Shown here: piece by piece, positions 9,219-19,900 of the stretch
Layout: every line of letters starts with the position of its first letter
How positions within the stretch are numbered: the stretch's first letter is position 1
Assembly (NCBI RefSeq): GCF_010685995.1
Contig: NZ_JAAGWK010000011.1
Location: 160,456 to 224,455, forward strand
Length of the DNA stretch: 64,000 nt
Reading direction: 5' to 3'
Source: Goekera deserti
GTDB lineage: Bacteria; Actinomycetota; Actinomycetes; Mycobacteriales; Geodermatophilaceae
The notes under the pieces: model-generated
The model's input: only the letters and a program-made list of their open reading frames with translations
The model's database searches: none
What the model was told of the DNA's origin: nothing
Translations under genes and position numbers: made by a program

Positions 9219-10181
9219 CTAGTCCCCCACCCCGGCCCGGAACGGGCGCCAGGAACCGTCCGCCGAGACCCTCACCCCCGGAACGCCGAGCACGTCGAGA
9301 TACCGGCCGACCTTGTGCGCCGTTGATCCGTCGGCCGTGCACTGCAGCCGGCCGTCCACCACGCGGACCTCGGCCAGACCGCGGTCCCGGAGGAAGGCGG
9401 TGACGCGCTGCTGGACCGTTGGCCGGTTGGCCAGCAGGGCCGCCCGGTGCGCGGCATCCACGCCCGGGTGGAGCACGTCCATGATCAGGACGACACGATC
9501 CTCCTCTCCCCGGTGCCAGACCTCGTGCTCGAAGGAGTCGTCGAAGACCAGGCATCTGCCCTCTTCCCACGTCGACGTCTCGGTTCCGACGCGGATCGAT
9601 GCCCCCTCGGCCGGGATGATCGGGAGGTGGACGCGCAGGACCGCGTTGGTGGAACCGCAGTGCGGCATGATGTGCGTACCCGGTGCCAGCCGCGACAGCA
9701 GGATCACCCCGGGGCTCAGCGTCGTCATCTCGGGGATCTCGGCCAGGATCGCCTGCGTCACCGGTAGCCGTGCACACACGTCCTCCTGCCACTCTCCTTC
9801 CCGGAACAGGTACGCCTGTTGCCAGGAGCCGGCCCGCAGCAGCCAGTCGTCCTCGACCGTCGGCCGTACCGGGTCGTCGACCCCACCCAGCACCGCCCTG
9901 ATCTCGGCGCTGATCTCGGCAAAGTGCCGTTCGAGGTGGTGGACGAACCAGAACTGCCCGGGATCAGGCAGCGGTTGTGCTGTCAGTCCGTCCACATGGT
10001 CCCGATCCCGCTGCAGCGGTTGCTCCCACACTCCCTGCTGGACGGCCAGATCTACGCAAGCGCGCGCCGGCTGCTCCTCCCCGGCTGCGAACCAGCCGTC
10101 GATGAGGTTGCTGTAGGCGGTACGCACCCTTCGCTGCGTCCGTGTGTACGACGTCCCCGGTGGGTGGGGCGGCCTCGTCAC
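9219..10181 (-). CDS. aspartyl/asparaginyl beta-hydroxylase (AspH) family protein
   Basis: 320 residues. The AspH-type non-haem iron, 2-oxoglutarate fold is clear from PGTHIMPHCGSTNAVLRVHL and CLVFDDSFEHEVWH, which contain the iron-binding histidines, and VVLIMDVLHP. The N-terminal part (SNLIDGWFAAG, DLAVQQGVWEQPLQRDRD) is shared with the AspH half of the upstream gene, so the two arose by duplication. Known members hydroxylate the beta carbon of Asp or Asn, in proteins or on NRPS-bound amino acids. With two Asn-coded A domains in the operon, beta-hydroxylation of carrier-bound Asn is the likely role. The GTG start overlaps the previous TGA. Confidence 0.9.
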   Translation of the reverse strand: MTRPPHPPGTSYTRTQRRVRTAYSNLIDGWFAAGEEQPARACVDLAVQQGVWEQPLQRDRDHVDGLTAQPLPDPGQFWFVHHLERHFAEISAEIRAVLGGVDDPVRPTVEDDWLLRAGSWQQAYLFREGEWQEDVCARLPVTQAILAEIPEMTTLSPGVILLSRLAPGTHIMPHCGSTNAVLRVHLPIIPAEGASIRVGTETSTWEEGRCLVFDDSFEHEVWHRGEEDRVVLIMDVLHPGVDAAHRAALLANRPTVQQRVTAFLRDRGLAEVRVVDGRLQCTADGSTAHKVGRYLDVLGVPGVRVSADGSWRPFRAGVGD

Positions 10182-12187
10182 CCCAGCTCCGCGCCGGCCG
10201 GGCGGTGCCAGCGAACGGCGTCGCCCCGCAACTCAGCACCGGTGACGCCGGTGTTCTCCATGTACCGCAGGATCAGATCGCGCAGTGCGGGCTCCGGCTC
10301 GAACACCAGGTCGTCTCCTTCTCGCCGCACCTCGGCGAATCCGCCGTCCCTGAGGAAAGCCACCATCTGCTCCTCGGTGGTCAAGCGCCGCTGCAGCAGC
10401 CGCTGGGAGTGCTGACCGGCCAGGTCCGGATGCAGCGTGTCGAGGATGAGGACGATCCGGTCGGTGTCGCCCTCGTGCCCGACCTCGTGCTCGAACGAGT
10501 CGTCGAACACCAGGCATCGCCCTTCTTCCCAGGTCAGCTTCTCGTCGGCCACCCGGATCCAGACGCCCGGCGGCACGATGAGCGGCAGATGGATGCGCAG
10601 GGTGGCGTTGGTGGGCCCGCAGTGCGCCATGATGTGGGTGCCGGGCACCACCCGGGAGACGGTGATGACTCCGGGACTGAATGTCGTCACTTCAGGGATG
10701 CCGTCCAGGATCGCCCTCGTGACGGGGAAATGCCGGGCGACATCCTCCTGCCAAGCGCCGTCCCGGAACAGGTGCGCCTGCTTCCAATCGCCGGCCAGGA
10801 TGAGAGCGTTGTCATCGGTGGTCCGCTGTACGGGGTCGTCCGGTCGGTTGAGTACCGACTCGATCTCCGCGCGGATCTCCGGGTAACGCTGCTCGAGCAG
10901 CGCGGTGAACCAGAACGTCCCGGCATCGTGCAGCGGGCGGGCCTCCAAGCCGGGGATGTATTCCCGTGCCCGCTGCAGGGGGTGTTCCCAGACGCCCTGG
11001 GCGACCGCGAGCTCGGCGCACGCCCAGGCGTCCGCCGGGCGACCTCCGTAGTGCCAGGCATCGATCAGGTTCGCGTAGTGCCTGCGGGCGGTCTGCAGGA
11101 TGTAGCCGCGAGTGCCCGTGAGGGGTCCGTCGCCGGGTTCGACTCCGGTGTCCTCGACCGACATTGCCATCGTGTCCTCCTTGGGTCCGGTCACCGTCGC
11201 CGGCGACGCCGTCCGATCGATCAGCCCGCGCAGGACCTGCGCGGCTCGTTCACGGTCGACATCGGCCCGGATGTAGAGCGCGTGGTCGGCCAACGACTTC
11301 TCACGGGTGATGCGGTGCCGCTGGTAGGTCGCGTCGAACGGCGCGGTGTAGTCCTGGAAGTGCAGGTGGTCGACGCGCACCCCTGCGATCGGGTACAGCC
11401 GGTCGAGTCGGCGGGCGATGTCGAAGATCCAGCGTTCTGCCTGCCACTGCTGAAACATCTCCGGCGAGAAGTAGCCGAGGCCCTCGAACCATGCCCTGGT
11501 GACGATGGGGAAGTCGGCGCTCCCCTCGGGGTACTGGTCGGCATCGAAGTACATGCAGAAGACGCCGTCGGCGTGACTCGCCGAGAGCTCCTGAACCCGG
11601 CGGTCGAGAGCCAGATCCCAACCCCTCTGGACGTACACCTGGTCGTCGTTGGCCATCGCGAGGAGGTCGCCGGTGGCGGCGGCGGCCAGCGCGTTCCACG
11701 CCGCCGGCAGGCCGATGGGTTCTCCGACCTGGAGCACCACCCGGTCCAGGCCCGTGACCAATCGGCCGTCCAGCATCTTCCGGTAGCGCGCCACCGCCGG
11801 ATCGTCCGAGTCGACGTAGCACAGGACCTCGATCCGCTCGGGATGGGTGGCCGTGCCGGCCATGCTCCGCAGCAACCGGCGGAGGCCGCCCGGGCGCTGG
11901 CGGGAGGGACAGAGCACGGAGAGCCGGGCGTGCGGCACGTCGTCGTCGCGGACCGGCGGTTGGTTGCCGAGGATGGCCACGGACCTGTCGCGGGCCGAGG
12001 TCAACGCCACCCGCGCCCGGATGGACGCGTTGATCGCCGGGATGATCCAACCTCGGCCACCCGACGGGTCCCTGAGGATGGAGGTCGCGAGGTCCTGCAG
12101 GGGCACGGTCCGGTTCTTGGCGAGATGGCCGGAGAGGAGCCGCCCGAACTGCCGGAGGGGCCGCTCGCGAGGAGTTGGCACGGTCAT
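10178..12187 (-). CDS. glycosyltransferase family 2-like / AspH beta-hydroxylase fusion
   Basis: One uninterrupted frame of 669 residues. Residues about 85-320 resemble a GT-A glycosyltransferase: ARLSVLCPSRQRPGGLRRLL, YVDSDDPAVARY and an NDD acidic motif at 180-182. Residues about 345-600 are an AspH domain with PGTHIMAHCGPTNATLRIHL and CLVFDDSFEHEV. The ATG overlaps the stop of the T-C didomain gene (ATGA). An internal Met340 is preceded by a near-perfect ribosome-binding site, so the hydroxylase half may also be made alone. Glycosylation plus Asn hydroxylation of the NRPS product is inferred; neither substrate is proven. Confidence 0.85.
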   Translation of the reverse strand: MTVPTPRERPLRQFGRLLSGHLAKNRTVPLQDLATSILRDPSGGRGWIIPAINASIRARVALTSARDRSVAILGNQPPVRDDDVPHARLSVLCPSRQRPGGLRRLLRSMAGTATHPERIEVLCYVDSDDPAVARYRKMLDGRLVTGLDRVVLQVGEPIGLPAAWNALAAAATGDLLAMANDDQVYVQRGWDLALDRRVQELSASHADGVFCMYFDADQYPEGSADFPIVTRAWFEGLGYFSPEMFQQWQAERWIFDIARRLDRLYPIAGVRVDHLHFQDYTAPFDATYQRHRITREKSLADHALYIRADVDRERAAQVLRGLIDRTASPATVTGPKEDTMAMSVEDTGVEPGDGPLTGTRGYILQTARRHYANLIDAWHYGGRPADAWACAELAVAQGVWEHPLQRAREYIPGLEARPLHDAGTFWFTALLEQRYPEIRAEIESVLNRPDDPVQRTTDDNALILAGDWKQAHLFRDGAWQEDVARHFPVTRAILDGIPEVTTFSPGVITVSRVVPGTHIMAHCGPTNATLRIHLPLIVPPGVWIRVADEKLTWEEGRCLVFDDSFEHEVGHEGDTDRIVLILDTLHPDLAGQHSQRLLQRRLTTEEQMVAFLRDGGFAEVRREGDDLVFEPEPALRDLILRYMENTGVTGAELRGDAVRWHRPAGAELG
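11176..11182 (-). promoter_or_regulatory. internal Shine-Dalgarno before the AspH half of the fusion
   Basis: AAGGAGG on the minus strand, 5 nt before an in-frame ATG (11170-11168; MAMSVEDTG). The downstream segment aligns with the start of the free-standing paralogue, so this looks like an independent translation start inside a fused gene. Confidence 0.55.
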
Positions 12188-13941
12188 GCCGATCCCGCTT
12201 CGTCGGCCGATGGTCCGGCGACGACCTGGCGACGGGCCTCCCGCGGGGCACGGCCCGGGTCCCCGGCCGATTCGAGGTGACGGCGGGCGATCGAGCGCAG
12301 GTCCGCCACGGAGTCGGCCGTACCCATCGCCTCCAGCAGAGCGTGGACAGTCGAACTCAGGGTCCGTACCCGCGCCTCCGGGAGAACCGACGCGTCGGCG
12401 CGCAGCAGGATCGAGCCCTGCGGTCCGATCCTCGTCTCGAGGACCAGCGGGTATCCCTCCCAGACGGACCCCGTCACCGAACTCACGGCCAGTCGTCGGC
12501 TGTGGGTTCCCTCCACTACCCACTCCGGGAAGTTCTCGACGACCACGATGGTGTCGAACAGCCGCTCATGGCCGGCTGCCGGCACCGTGGAGGTCGCTCG
12601 AGCGATGTCGGTGAGCGCACAGTGCTGCAGCCCCTCCAGTTCCACCCGTCCGCGTTGGACCCGGTGGAGCCACGACGCGAGCATCTCGCCCGGATCCGGT
12701 CGCACCCGCAGCGGCAGGGTGGCAATGAACATGCCGACGGCAGACCCGGCGCGGGGAAGCAGTGCGGGCCGACCCGAGAGTGTGACACCGATGGCCACGT
12801 CGTCCGAGCGCGTGATCTCGGCGATCAGGACCGACCAGGCGGCGTAGACCAGCGTGGCCGGGGTGACCTCCCATCGACGGGCGGCGGCGGACAGGTCAGG
12901 GATGGGACCGGGAACGGTGACGGCACGGGGCCCGCTGACCGCGTCGGATGGGCGTGGGGCGAGAGGGGCCGGGCGGAATCCCGCCATCAGCTCTCGCCAG
13001 CGGGACGTCCCGCCCCCGGCGTCCAGGCCGGACAGCCACGTGCGGTGGTCCGCGGTCCCGTCGTGCGGGGCGGGGAGGGCCGCCGGATCCACTCCGTCGT
13101 AGAGATCGAGCATGTCTCTGAGGACGATCTGCTGGGACCAACCGTCCAGGACGAGGTGGTGATGGGTGAGGAGGAAGCGGAGGACATCATCGGCGAGCCG
13201 GAGCAGCGTGATGCGGACGAGCGGAGGCGAACGGAGGTCCATCCCCCGGGCGAGATCCCGGTCGATCTCACGCTGAACGGCGGCCGGCTGGGCCATCACC
13301 GGGACGTCGCGCAGGTCGACCACCTGGACGGGCAGGACGACGTCGTCGGCGGCGACCATCCAGCTACCGGTCGCGTCCCAGCGCACCGACGCCCGGAGTG
13401 CGCCATACCGCCGTGCCACTGTCTGGCAAGCGGCGGAGAACTGATCCACGTCGATGTCCCCGGTCAGCTGTGCCCCGACCTGCACGAGCTGCGTGGTCCC
13501 GCTCGGATCGGCCAGGCTCTGGTAGAGCATCCCGTCCTGCAGCGGCGTCAGCCGGATCCGGTCGGGCCTGGATTTCGCACCTGATCGGGAGGCTCCGGGC
13601 GGGGCGACGGGCGAGAGGTCTGCCAAGGCCGCCGTGATGGCCCCGACCGTGCGCAGTTCGAAGAGGTCTTGGGTGGTCAGTGCGATGCCGGCGGCTTGGG
13701 CGCGCGACACCACCGCGACGGCTGAGATGGAGTCGCCGCCCAGAGCGAAGTAGTCGTCGTCGGCGCCGATCGCAGTGCGCTCGAGGACTTCCTCCCAGAT
13801 GGCGATCAATTGCAGTTCCCCGGGCTGGGTGGGCCGGGGAGCAGCCTCGTCGATGCCGGCGTTCGCACCGGCGCGAGCGAGGAGCTGGCGGACCAGGGCC
13901 TCACGCGCCGCCGTTCGGTCGGCTGCATCGGGGGTATTCAT
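12184..13941 (-). CDS. NRPS carrier-condensation (T-C) didomain
   Basis: 585 residues. The peptidyl carrier domain has DDDYFALGGDSISAVAVV with the pantetheine serine near 70. The condensation domain follows with the canonical THHHLVLDGWS near 264. The gene is joined to the upstream NRPS by a 4-nt overlap, and that NRPS ends with an A(Asn) domain lacking its own carrier, so this T is the acceptor for Asn and the module is split across two polypeptides. The C domain then needs an acceptor in trans, perhaps the C*-A-T protein or the stand-alone C-T. The next gene also overlaps by 4 nt. Confidence 0.93.
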   Translation of the reverse strand: MNTPDAADRTAAREALVRQLLARAGANAGIDEAAPRPTQPGELQLIAIWEEVLERTAIGADDDYFALGGDSISAVAVVSRAQAAGIALTTQDLFELRTVGAITAALADLSPVAPPGASRSGAKSRPDRIRLTPLQDGMLYQSLADPSGTTQLVQVGAQLTGDIDVDQFSAACQTVARRYGALRASVRWDATGSWMVAADDVVLPVQVVDLRDVPVMAQPAAVQREIDRDLARGMDLRSPPLVRITLLRLADDVLRFLLTHHHLVLDGWSQQIVLRDMLDLYDGVDPAALPAPHDGTADHRTWLSGLDAGGGTSRWRELMAGFRPAPLAPRPSDAVSGPRAVTVPGPIPDLSAAARRWEVTPATLVYAAWSVLIAEITRSDDVAIGVTLSGRPALLPRAGSAVGMFIATLPLRVRPDPGEMLASWLHRVQRGRVELEGLQHCALTDIARATSTVPAAGHERLFDTIVVVENFPEWVVEGTHSRRLAVSSVTGSVWEGYPLVLETRIGPQGSILLRADASVLPEARVRTLSSTVHALLEAMGTADSVADLRSIARRHLESAGDPGRAPREARRQVVAGPSADEAGSA

Positions 13942-16900
13942 CCCGGACCCGCCGCACCCTGGCCCAGGAGTGCCGCGACGTCCTCATCCGACATCCGCGA
14001 CACCAAGGCGGCGATGGCCGGCCCCGCCCCCTCGCGAGGGTCCGGCAGAGCGGACACATCGGTCTTGCCTCGGGTCGTCAGCGGAAGAAGAGGCAGCCAC
14101 ATCAGGACATCAGGGATCTGGTGCGGGGCCAGCTGGCGGCGCAACCAGGTGCGGAGGGCGGCTTCGCCGGGGACGTCGGCGTGGTCGGACACCCAGTAGC
14201 CGACCAGCTGGCGGCGTCCTCCGCTTCCGTGGACGGTCGTGACAGCGGCTTCCCGCACCTGGGGATGTGACCGCAGGACGGCCTCCGTGGCCGCCGGTTC
14301 CACGCGGCGTCCGCGCACCTTGACCTGGCGGTCCCGCCGTCCCTGGACATGGAGCAGCCCGTCGCGGTCCCGTCTGGCCCAGTCTCCGGTGAGGTAGAGC
14401 CGCTCACCGCGGCCGAGAGGGTCCGGCACGAAGCGGACCGCCGTGCGTCCAGGTGACCCGACGTAGCCCCGCGCCAGGCCCCGCCCGCCGACGGCGAGTT
14501 CGCCGGTCACCGTGTCGGGGAGCACCTCGCTAGCGAGGAGCACGCGGGCCCGCGTTCCGGCGATGGGCCGCCCGATCGGGATGTCGGAACCATGCTGCTC
14601 CGAACCATCCTGTCCCGGTTCGATGCGCCAGGTGATGCAACCGACTGTCGCCTCGGTCGGTCCGTACTCGTTGATGATCGGTCCGCTGCCACCGACCTTC
14701 CGCCAGGCCGTCACGTGCTGGTGCGCGAGTGCCTCGCCGCCCACCACGACACATGCAGCCGGCGCACGCTCGCCCGCTGTCCGTAGCTGATCGGCCACCA
14801 CGGCCAGGTGCGCCGGAGTGATCTTGATAATCCCGTCCACGTGGGGGGCGACCTGCCCGATCGCCTCCGGTCCCGCGTTCTCCGGCAGGAGCTCCACCGT
14901 TCCCCCGGCCACCAGAGGGGTGAGCAGCGACGTGACCGTCAGGTCGAACTCGACAGGTGAGTGCACGGGGGTGCGCCCCGCGCCGCCGTAGGAGGCTGCA
15001 GACCACAGCAGGTAGTTGACGAGGGCGTCCTGAGGAACCCCGACCAGCTTCGGTGCGCCGGTCGATCCCGAGGTCGGCAGGACGTAGGCGAGCAGCCGGC
15101 CGTCTCGGGCGGACTGCTTCGCCGCGGGAACTGCCTGTCCGCGCGGCGGGACCGCAGCCGCGACGACCGCGGCCAGCGGGTCATTTCCGAGTGCCACGGC
15201 GTGGGTCACCTGCGCGGTGGCGCACATGCTGCGGACCCGCAACGCCGGCTCCGTCGGGTCGATCGGCAGATAGGCGGCGCCGGCCTCCCAGACCCCCAGG
15301 AGGGAGATCAGCAGATCGGGGGTCCGGCGGGCGGGAACAGCGACGACCGCGTCCGGCTGCACGCCCACCCCGACAAGGACCGCCGCCAGGGCAACGGCCC
15401 GTTCGACGAGCTCACGGTAGGAGTACTGCACAGCGCCCGATCGGACAGCGATCCGATCGGGTGTCCGGCGGGCCTGCTGCAGGATGAGGTCGAAGGCCGA
15501 GGCTGGGCCGGCGGAAGCGTCCCCGCCGTCGGAGGCCGCCAGCTGTGCTCGCAGGCGGGCGCCGTCCACCACAGGGACCGCGGTGCAGGGTGCGTCCGGA
15601 TCACTGATCATCGCCTGCCAGACGCGCGGGTACAGCTCGGCAGCGAGCCTGATGGTGTGGTCGTCGACCTCCGCTGGGTCGTAGTCGAGCAGCAGCCGGA
15701 TCTGACCGTTATGCGCGTCGACGTTGGTGTGCGCCGTCAGGGGGATGTATGTCCGGTCCGGTGCCCAGCTGTCCAGGATCTGCGCGGCCGCCTGGTGCTC
15801 GAGATCCCGGTAGAGGTGGAAGTGGGTATGGACGTACATGGTCTGCAGGAGACCGGGCCGGCCGAGGTCCCGCTCCAGTCGGGCCAGGGGGTACCGCCGG
15901 AACGGTGCGGCCCGGCGCTCCGCCTCCGCGGTGGCCTGGACCAGATCGGTCCACGAACCGGTCAACGGCACCCGCAGGGGCAGAATGTTGTTGAAGACGC
16001 CGACGACCCGGTCACCGTCCGGCTCCTCCGGCCGGCCGCTCCACTCGACCCCGGTCAGCGCCTCCGGGGCGCCGGTGAGTGCCTGCACCACGCGAAGGTG
16101 TGCGGACAGCAGCAGGGTGCGCTCCGAGACATGGAGCCGCCGCGCGAGGTTCCCCATCGCGCGTGCGGTGTCCTGAGACATCGGGATCTCGACGCGGCGA
16201 GTGGTGGGCCCGGCCGTGCCTCCGCTCGACGGAGGTGGGAGCCGGACCGCCGGGACGTCATCGAGTTCCCGTGCCCAGAAGTCGCGGTGCGCGGGGTCCG
16301 ACACCGCAGCCTCCTCGAGGGCGACGAAGTGCCGGTAGTCGGACTGCGGCGGGGGTGCCAGCTGTTTGCCGGAGGCGTGGGCCGACAACAACTCCGTCAG
16401 GACCGTGGCCGTGGCCCAGCCGTCCAACGCGAAGCTGCTCAACGTCAGCTGCCAGGTCCGGTCGTGGCGGACATGCACCGTGACCCGAGCCAGCGGTCCC
16501 TTCTCCACGTCGAAGGGCCGGGTCCTCTCGGAGCGCTGCCACTCCGAGAGGAGGGCATCAGCCCGCGCGACCGGGAGTGGAGACAGATCGACGAACTGCA
16601 CCGGTAGCTCGAGGCTGCGGTGCACCACCTGCAGCGGCTCACGGTGCGCCGTCAGGTCGAGGGAGGAACGGAGGTACGGATGACGCTCCGAAACGATCCG
16701 GGCCGCATCCCTCATCCGGTCGGGATCGAGGGCGCCTCGCACGTGCAGGCTCGTCACGTACACCTCGTGGCGCTGCCCCTGCATCTGGTGGAACAGCACC
16801 GCCAGCTGCGCCGAGGACGCCGGGTAGGCATCGACCGCGTCTGCCGGCAGCAGTGCACGCACGTCATCCGGGCAGAGCCCGAAGGCGGCCGGAGGTGGGC

Positions 16901-19900
16901 TCGCCGGCAAGGCTTCCCGGGTCGGTGACACAGCGCGCGCCAGCGCACCGACGGACGGGTTGGCCAGCAGCTGGGCGACCGTCACGTGCAGGCCGTCGGC
17001 CTGCAGCGACGCAAGTACCCGGAGCGCCGTGATGGAGTCACCACCGAGCGAGTAGAAGTCGTCGTCCACATCGACGGCGGCCACCCCGAGGACCGAGCAC
17101 CAGACGGACGCCACCCTCCGGACGAGGGGGTCCGTGGAGGGGGTGGGCGCGGGATCGGCGGACGGCTCCCGGGCACGCTCGGCGAGTGCCGCCCTGTCGA
17201 GCTTGCCGTTCGCGGTCGCCGGCAACTGCGGCAGCAGGCGCAGCGTCGAGGGAACGAGGGCAGCAGGCAGGTGCTGTCGCAGCCATGCCCGGATCCGGCC
17301 GGACTCCCCCGGATCGTCCTGTTCGGGTACGACGAATCCCACCAGCCGCACGCCGTGGCCCGCGTCCTCGGTCGCCACGACGGCATCCCGGACGCCCGGC
17401 GCACGGCGCAGCGCCTCCTCCACCTCACCCAGCTCGACCCGACGGCCACCCACCGACACCTGGGCATCCGCGCGCCCGAGGAACCGGATCGCGCCGTCCC
17501 GGCCTCGCGTCCCGCGGTCACCAGTGAGGTAGATGCGGGCGCCCCGCGAGCCGAAGGCATGCGGACGCCAGGACGCGGCCGTTGCCGCCGGCCGGTCCCT
17601 GTACCCGTGGGCCAGCGCCAGCCCCGCGATCGCCACCTCGCCGATGGTCCCGACCGGGCGCGGCTGCGTGTCCCTGTCGACCACGTACACCTCGGTGCCG
17701 TCGATGGGCCGACCGATCGGCACGGCCCCGGTGTCCGTGCGGCGGCACGGCCACCAGGTCACGTCCACGGCGGCTTCGGTAGGGCCGTACATGTTGTGCA
17801 ACTCGGCAGAGATCGTCCGGTGGGTCCGGTCTCGGAGAGCACCGGTCAGCGATTCGCCGCTGCTCACCAACCGCCGGAGCGCGAGGGGCGCCTCCCCCTC
17901 GGTCTGATCGAGATGCGGGAGCAGATGCGTCAGGGCGGTCGGCACCGCGTGCATCACGGTGATCTGCTCCCTGCGCAGCAGCCGTGCCAGCCGGTCGGGA
18001 TGGCGCTGGATGCCGGGAGGAGCCATCACCAGCGTGGCGCCAACGATGAGCGGCCAGAACAGCTCCCAGACCGAGACGTCGAAGCTGATCGGCGTCTTCT
18101 GGAGTACCCGGTCGTCCGTACCGAGCGGCAGCGCACGCTGCATCCAACGGAGTCGGTTGACCACGGCGCGGTGCGGCACCACCACGCCCTTCTGCCGTCC
18201 GGTCGACCCGCTCGTGTAGAGCACGTAGGCGGGGAGCTCCGGGTGAGTGGGTGCGGCCGGCTCTGCCGAGCCCTCCCGGGTCGTCTTTGGGTCGACGTCG
18301 ACGAGGGGCAAGCCCGCCGGTGCGAGCCCAACGTGCGCCGCATCGCAGACGATCACCGTGACTCCGCCGTCGTCCGCGGTCCAGGCGATCCGTTCGGCCG
18401 GGTCGCTCGCGTCCAGGGGCACGTAGGCGGCACCGACCCGATGCACGGCGAGCAGGACCACCGGGAGTGCGAGACAACGGTCGAGCAGGATGCCGACACG
18501 GGTGCCCGGCCCGGCGCCCGCCGCGCGGAGCCGCATGGCGAGCTCGCGAGCCCACCGGTGGGCGGCCGCCGCACTGAGGTGCTCGGGCAGGTCGCCGCGG
18601 TCCATGCTGACGGCCACTCGGTCCGGCGCCACCGCGATCCGGCGATCCACCAGCACGTGCACGGGCGTGGGGTCGGCCGGCACGTCGCAGCCGCTGCCGG
18701 CCGCCACCGCATCGGCAAGCATCCGCGCGGACAGCTGCGGGAGCCGGCCGACCGGCGCGTCCGGGTCGTCGGCCATGTGCTGCACCAGCGTTGCCCACTG
18801 CTCCAGGAGGACCGCGGCGCTCTCCTGATCGTGCAGCGACTCGTCGTACTCAGCCACGACCGACAGTCCGCCGGCCATCTCGGCGACGTTGAGCGTGAGG
18901 TCCAGGTGTGTCCACCGTTGGACGACCGGCAGGACCTCGACCCGCACGCCCGCTGGGACCTCGGCGATCTGCCCATCGGTGCCCAGCGCCAGCGCCCGGA
19001 GCCCCTCGTCGGGCCGGCCGGGCTCCCTCTGGAGCACGATCGCCGTCTGCACGAGCGGCAGCCGGCCGGGGTCGCGGTCTGGCGCGCAGATCCGGACGGT
19101 CTCGGCGAACGGCAGAGCCGAGTGAGCGAGATCGGCGGCGAGACCAGCTCCGGCACGCCCCAGGAGGGCCGCGACGCTCTCCGTCGGATCGACCGTCACC
19201 CGCACGGGGACGAGGTTGGTGAGGCACCCCATGGAGTTCGCCAGACCGGCACTGTCACGCCGCATCGCGAAGGTGCCGACGACGACGTCCCGCCGGCCGG
19301 ACAATCGCGCAACGAGCACCTGGAGCGCGGTCAGTAGGACCGTGAAGGGGGTGCAGCCGGCACCTGACGCCAGTTCTTTCACGCGCGCGGTCGTCCGCTC
19401 GTCGATCCGGATCTCGGCCCGGCCACCGTGGAACAGACGGACCTGCCCACGTGGCCGTGGATGAGGAAGCGCCGACGAGGCCGGCGCGTCCGCCAACCGG
19501 GCCGACCAGTAGGTGCGGAGCTCGTTCCCTCGTGGCGACGTCAGCAGAGCCGATTCCAATTGCGCCTGGACGACGGGACCCGGGCCGGGCACGGGGAGGA
19601 CGGCCGCGGCGCCACCTGCCTCCTCGTCGTAGAAGGCCAGCAGCTCGCGCACCAGGAGGGTCGCGGACCAGAAGTCGAGGACGGCATGGTGAGCGCGCAG
19701 CACCAGGACCGAGTCGTTGCCGGAGCGCCGCAGGAGGAGGAAGCGGACAAGGCTCTCCCCGTCGGTCGTCATGCCGCGCGAGGCCTCCGAGTCGATCGCG
19801 GCCTGCACATCACCGGTGAGGGGCTCGACCACCAGCATGTCGGGCACCGAGGGCTGCTCGATCTGGACGACGGCGCCGTCAGCCCGGGACAAGCGGGTGC

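Noticed and set aside
10142..12280. Very long open frame on the plus strand opposite the GT/AspH gene
   Set aside because: High-GC codon bias opens antisense frames. The translation is rich in Arg, Gly, Pro and His with no recognisable domain, while the minus strand has clear motifs.
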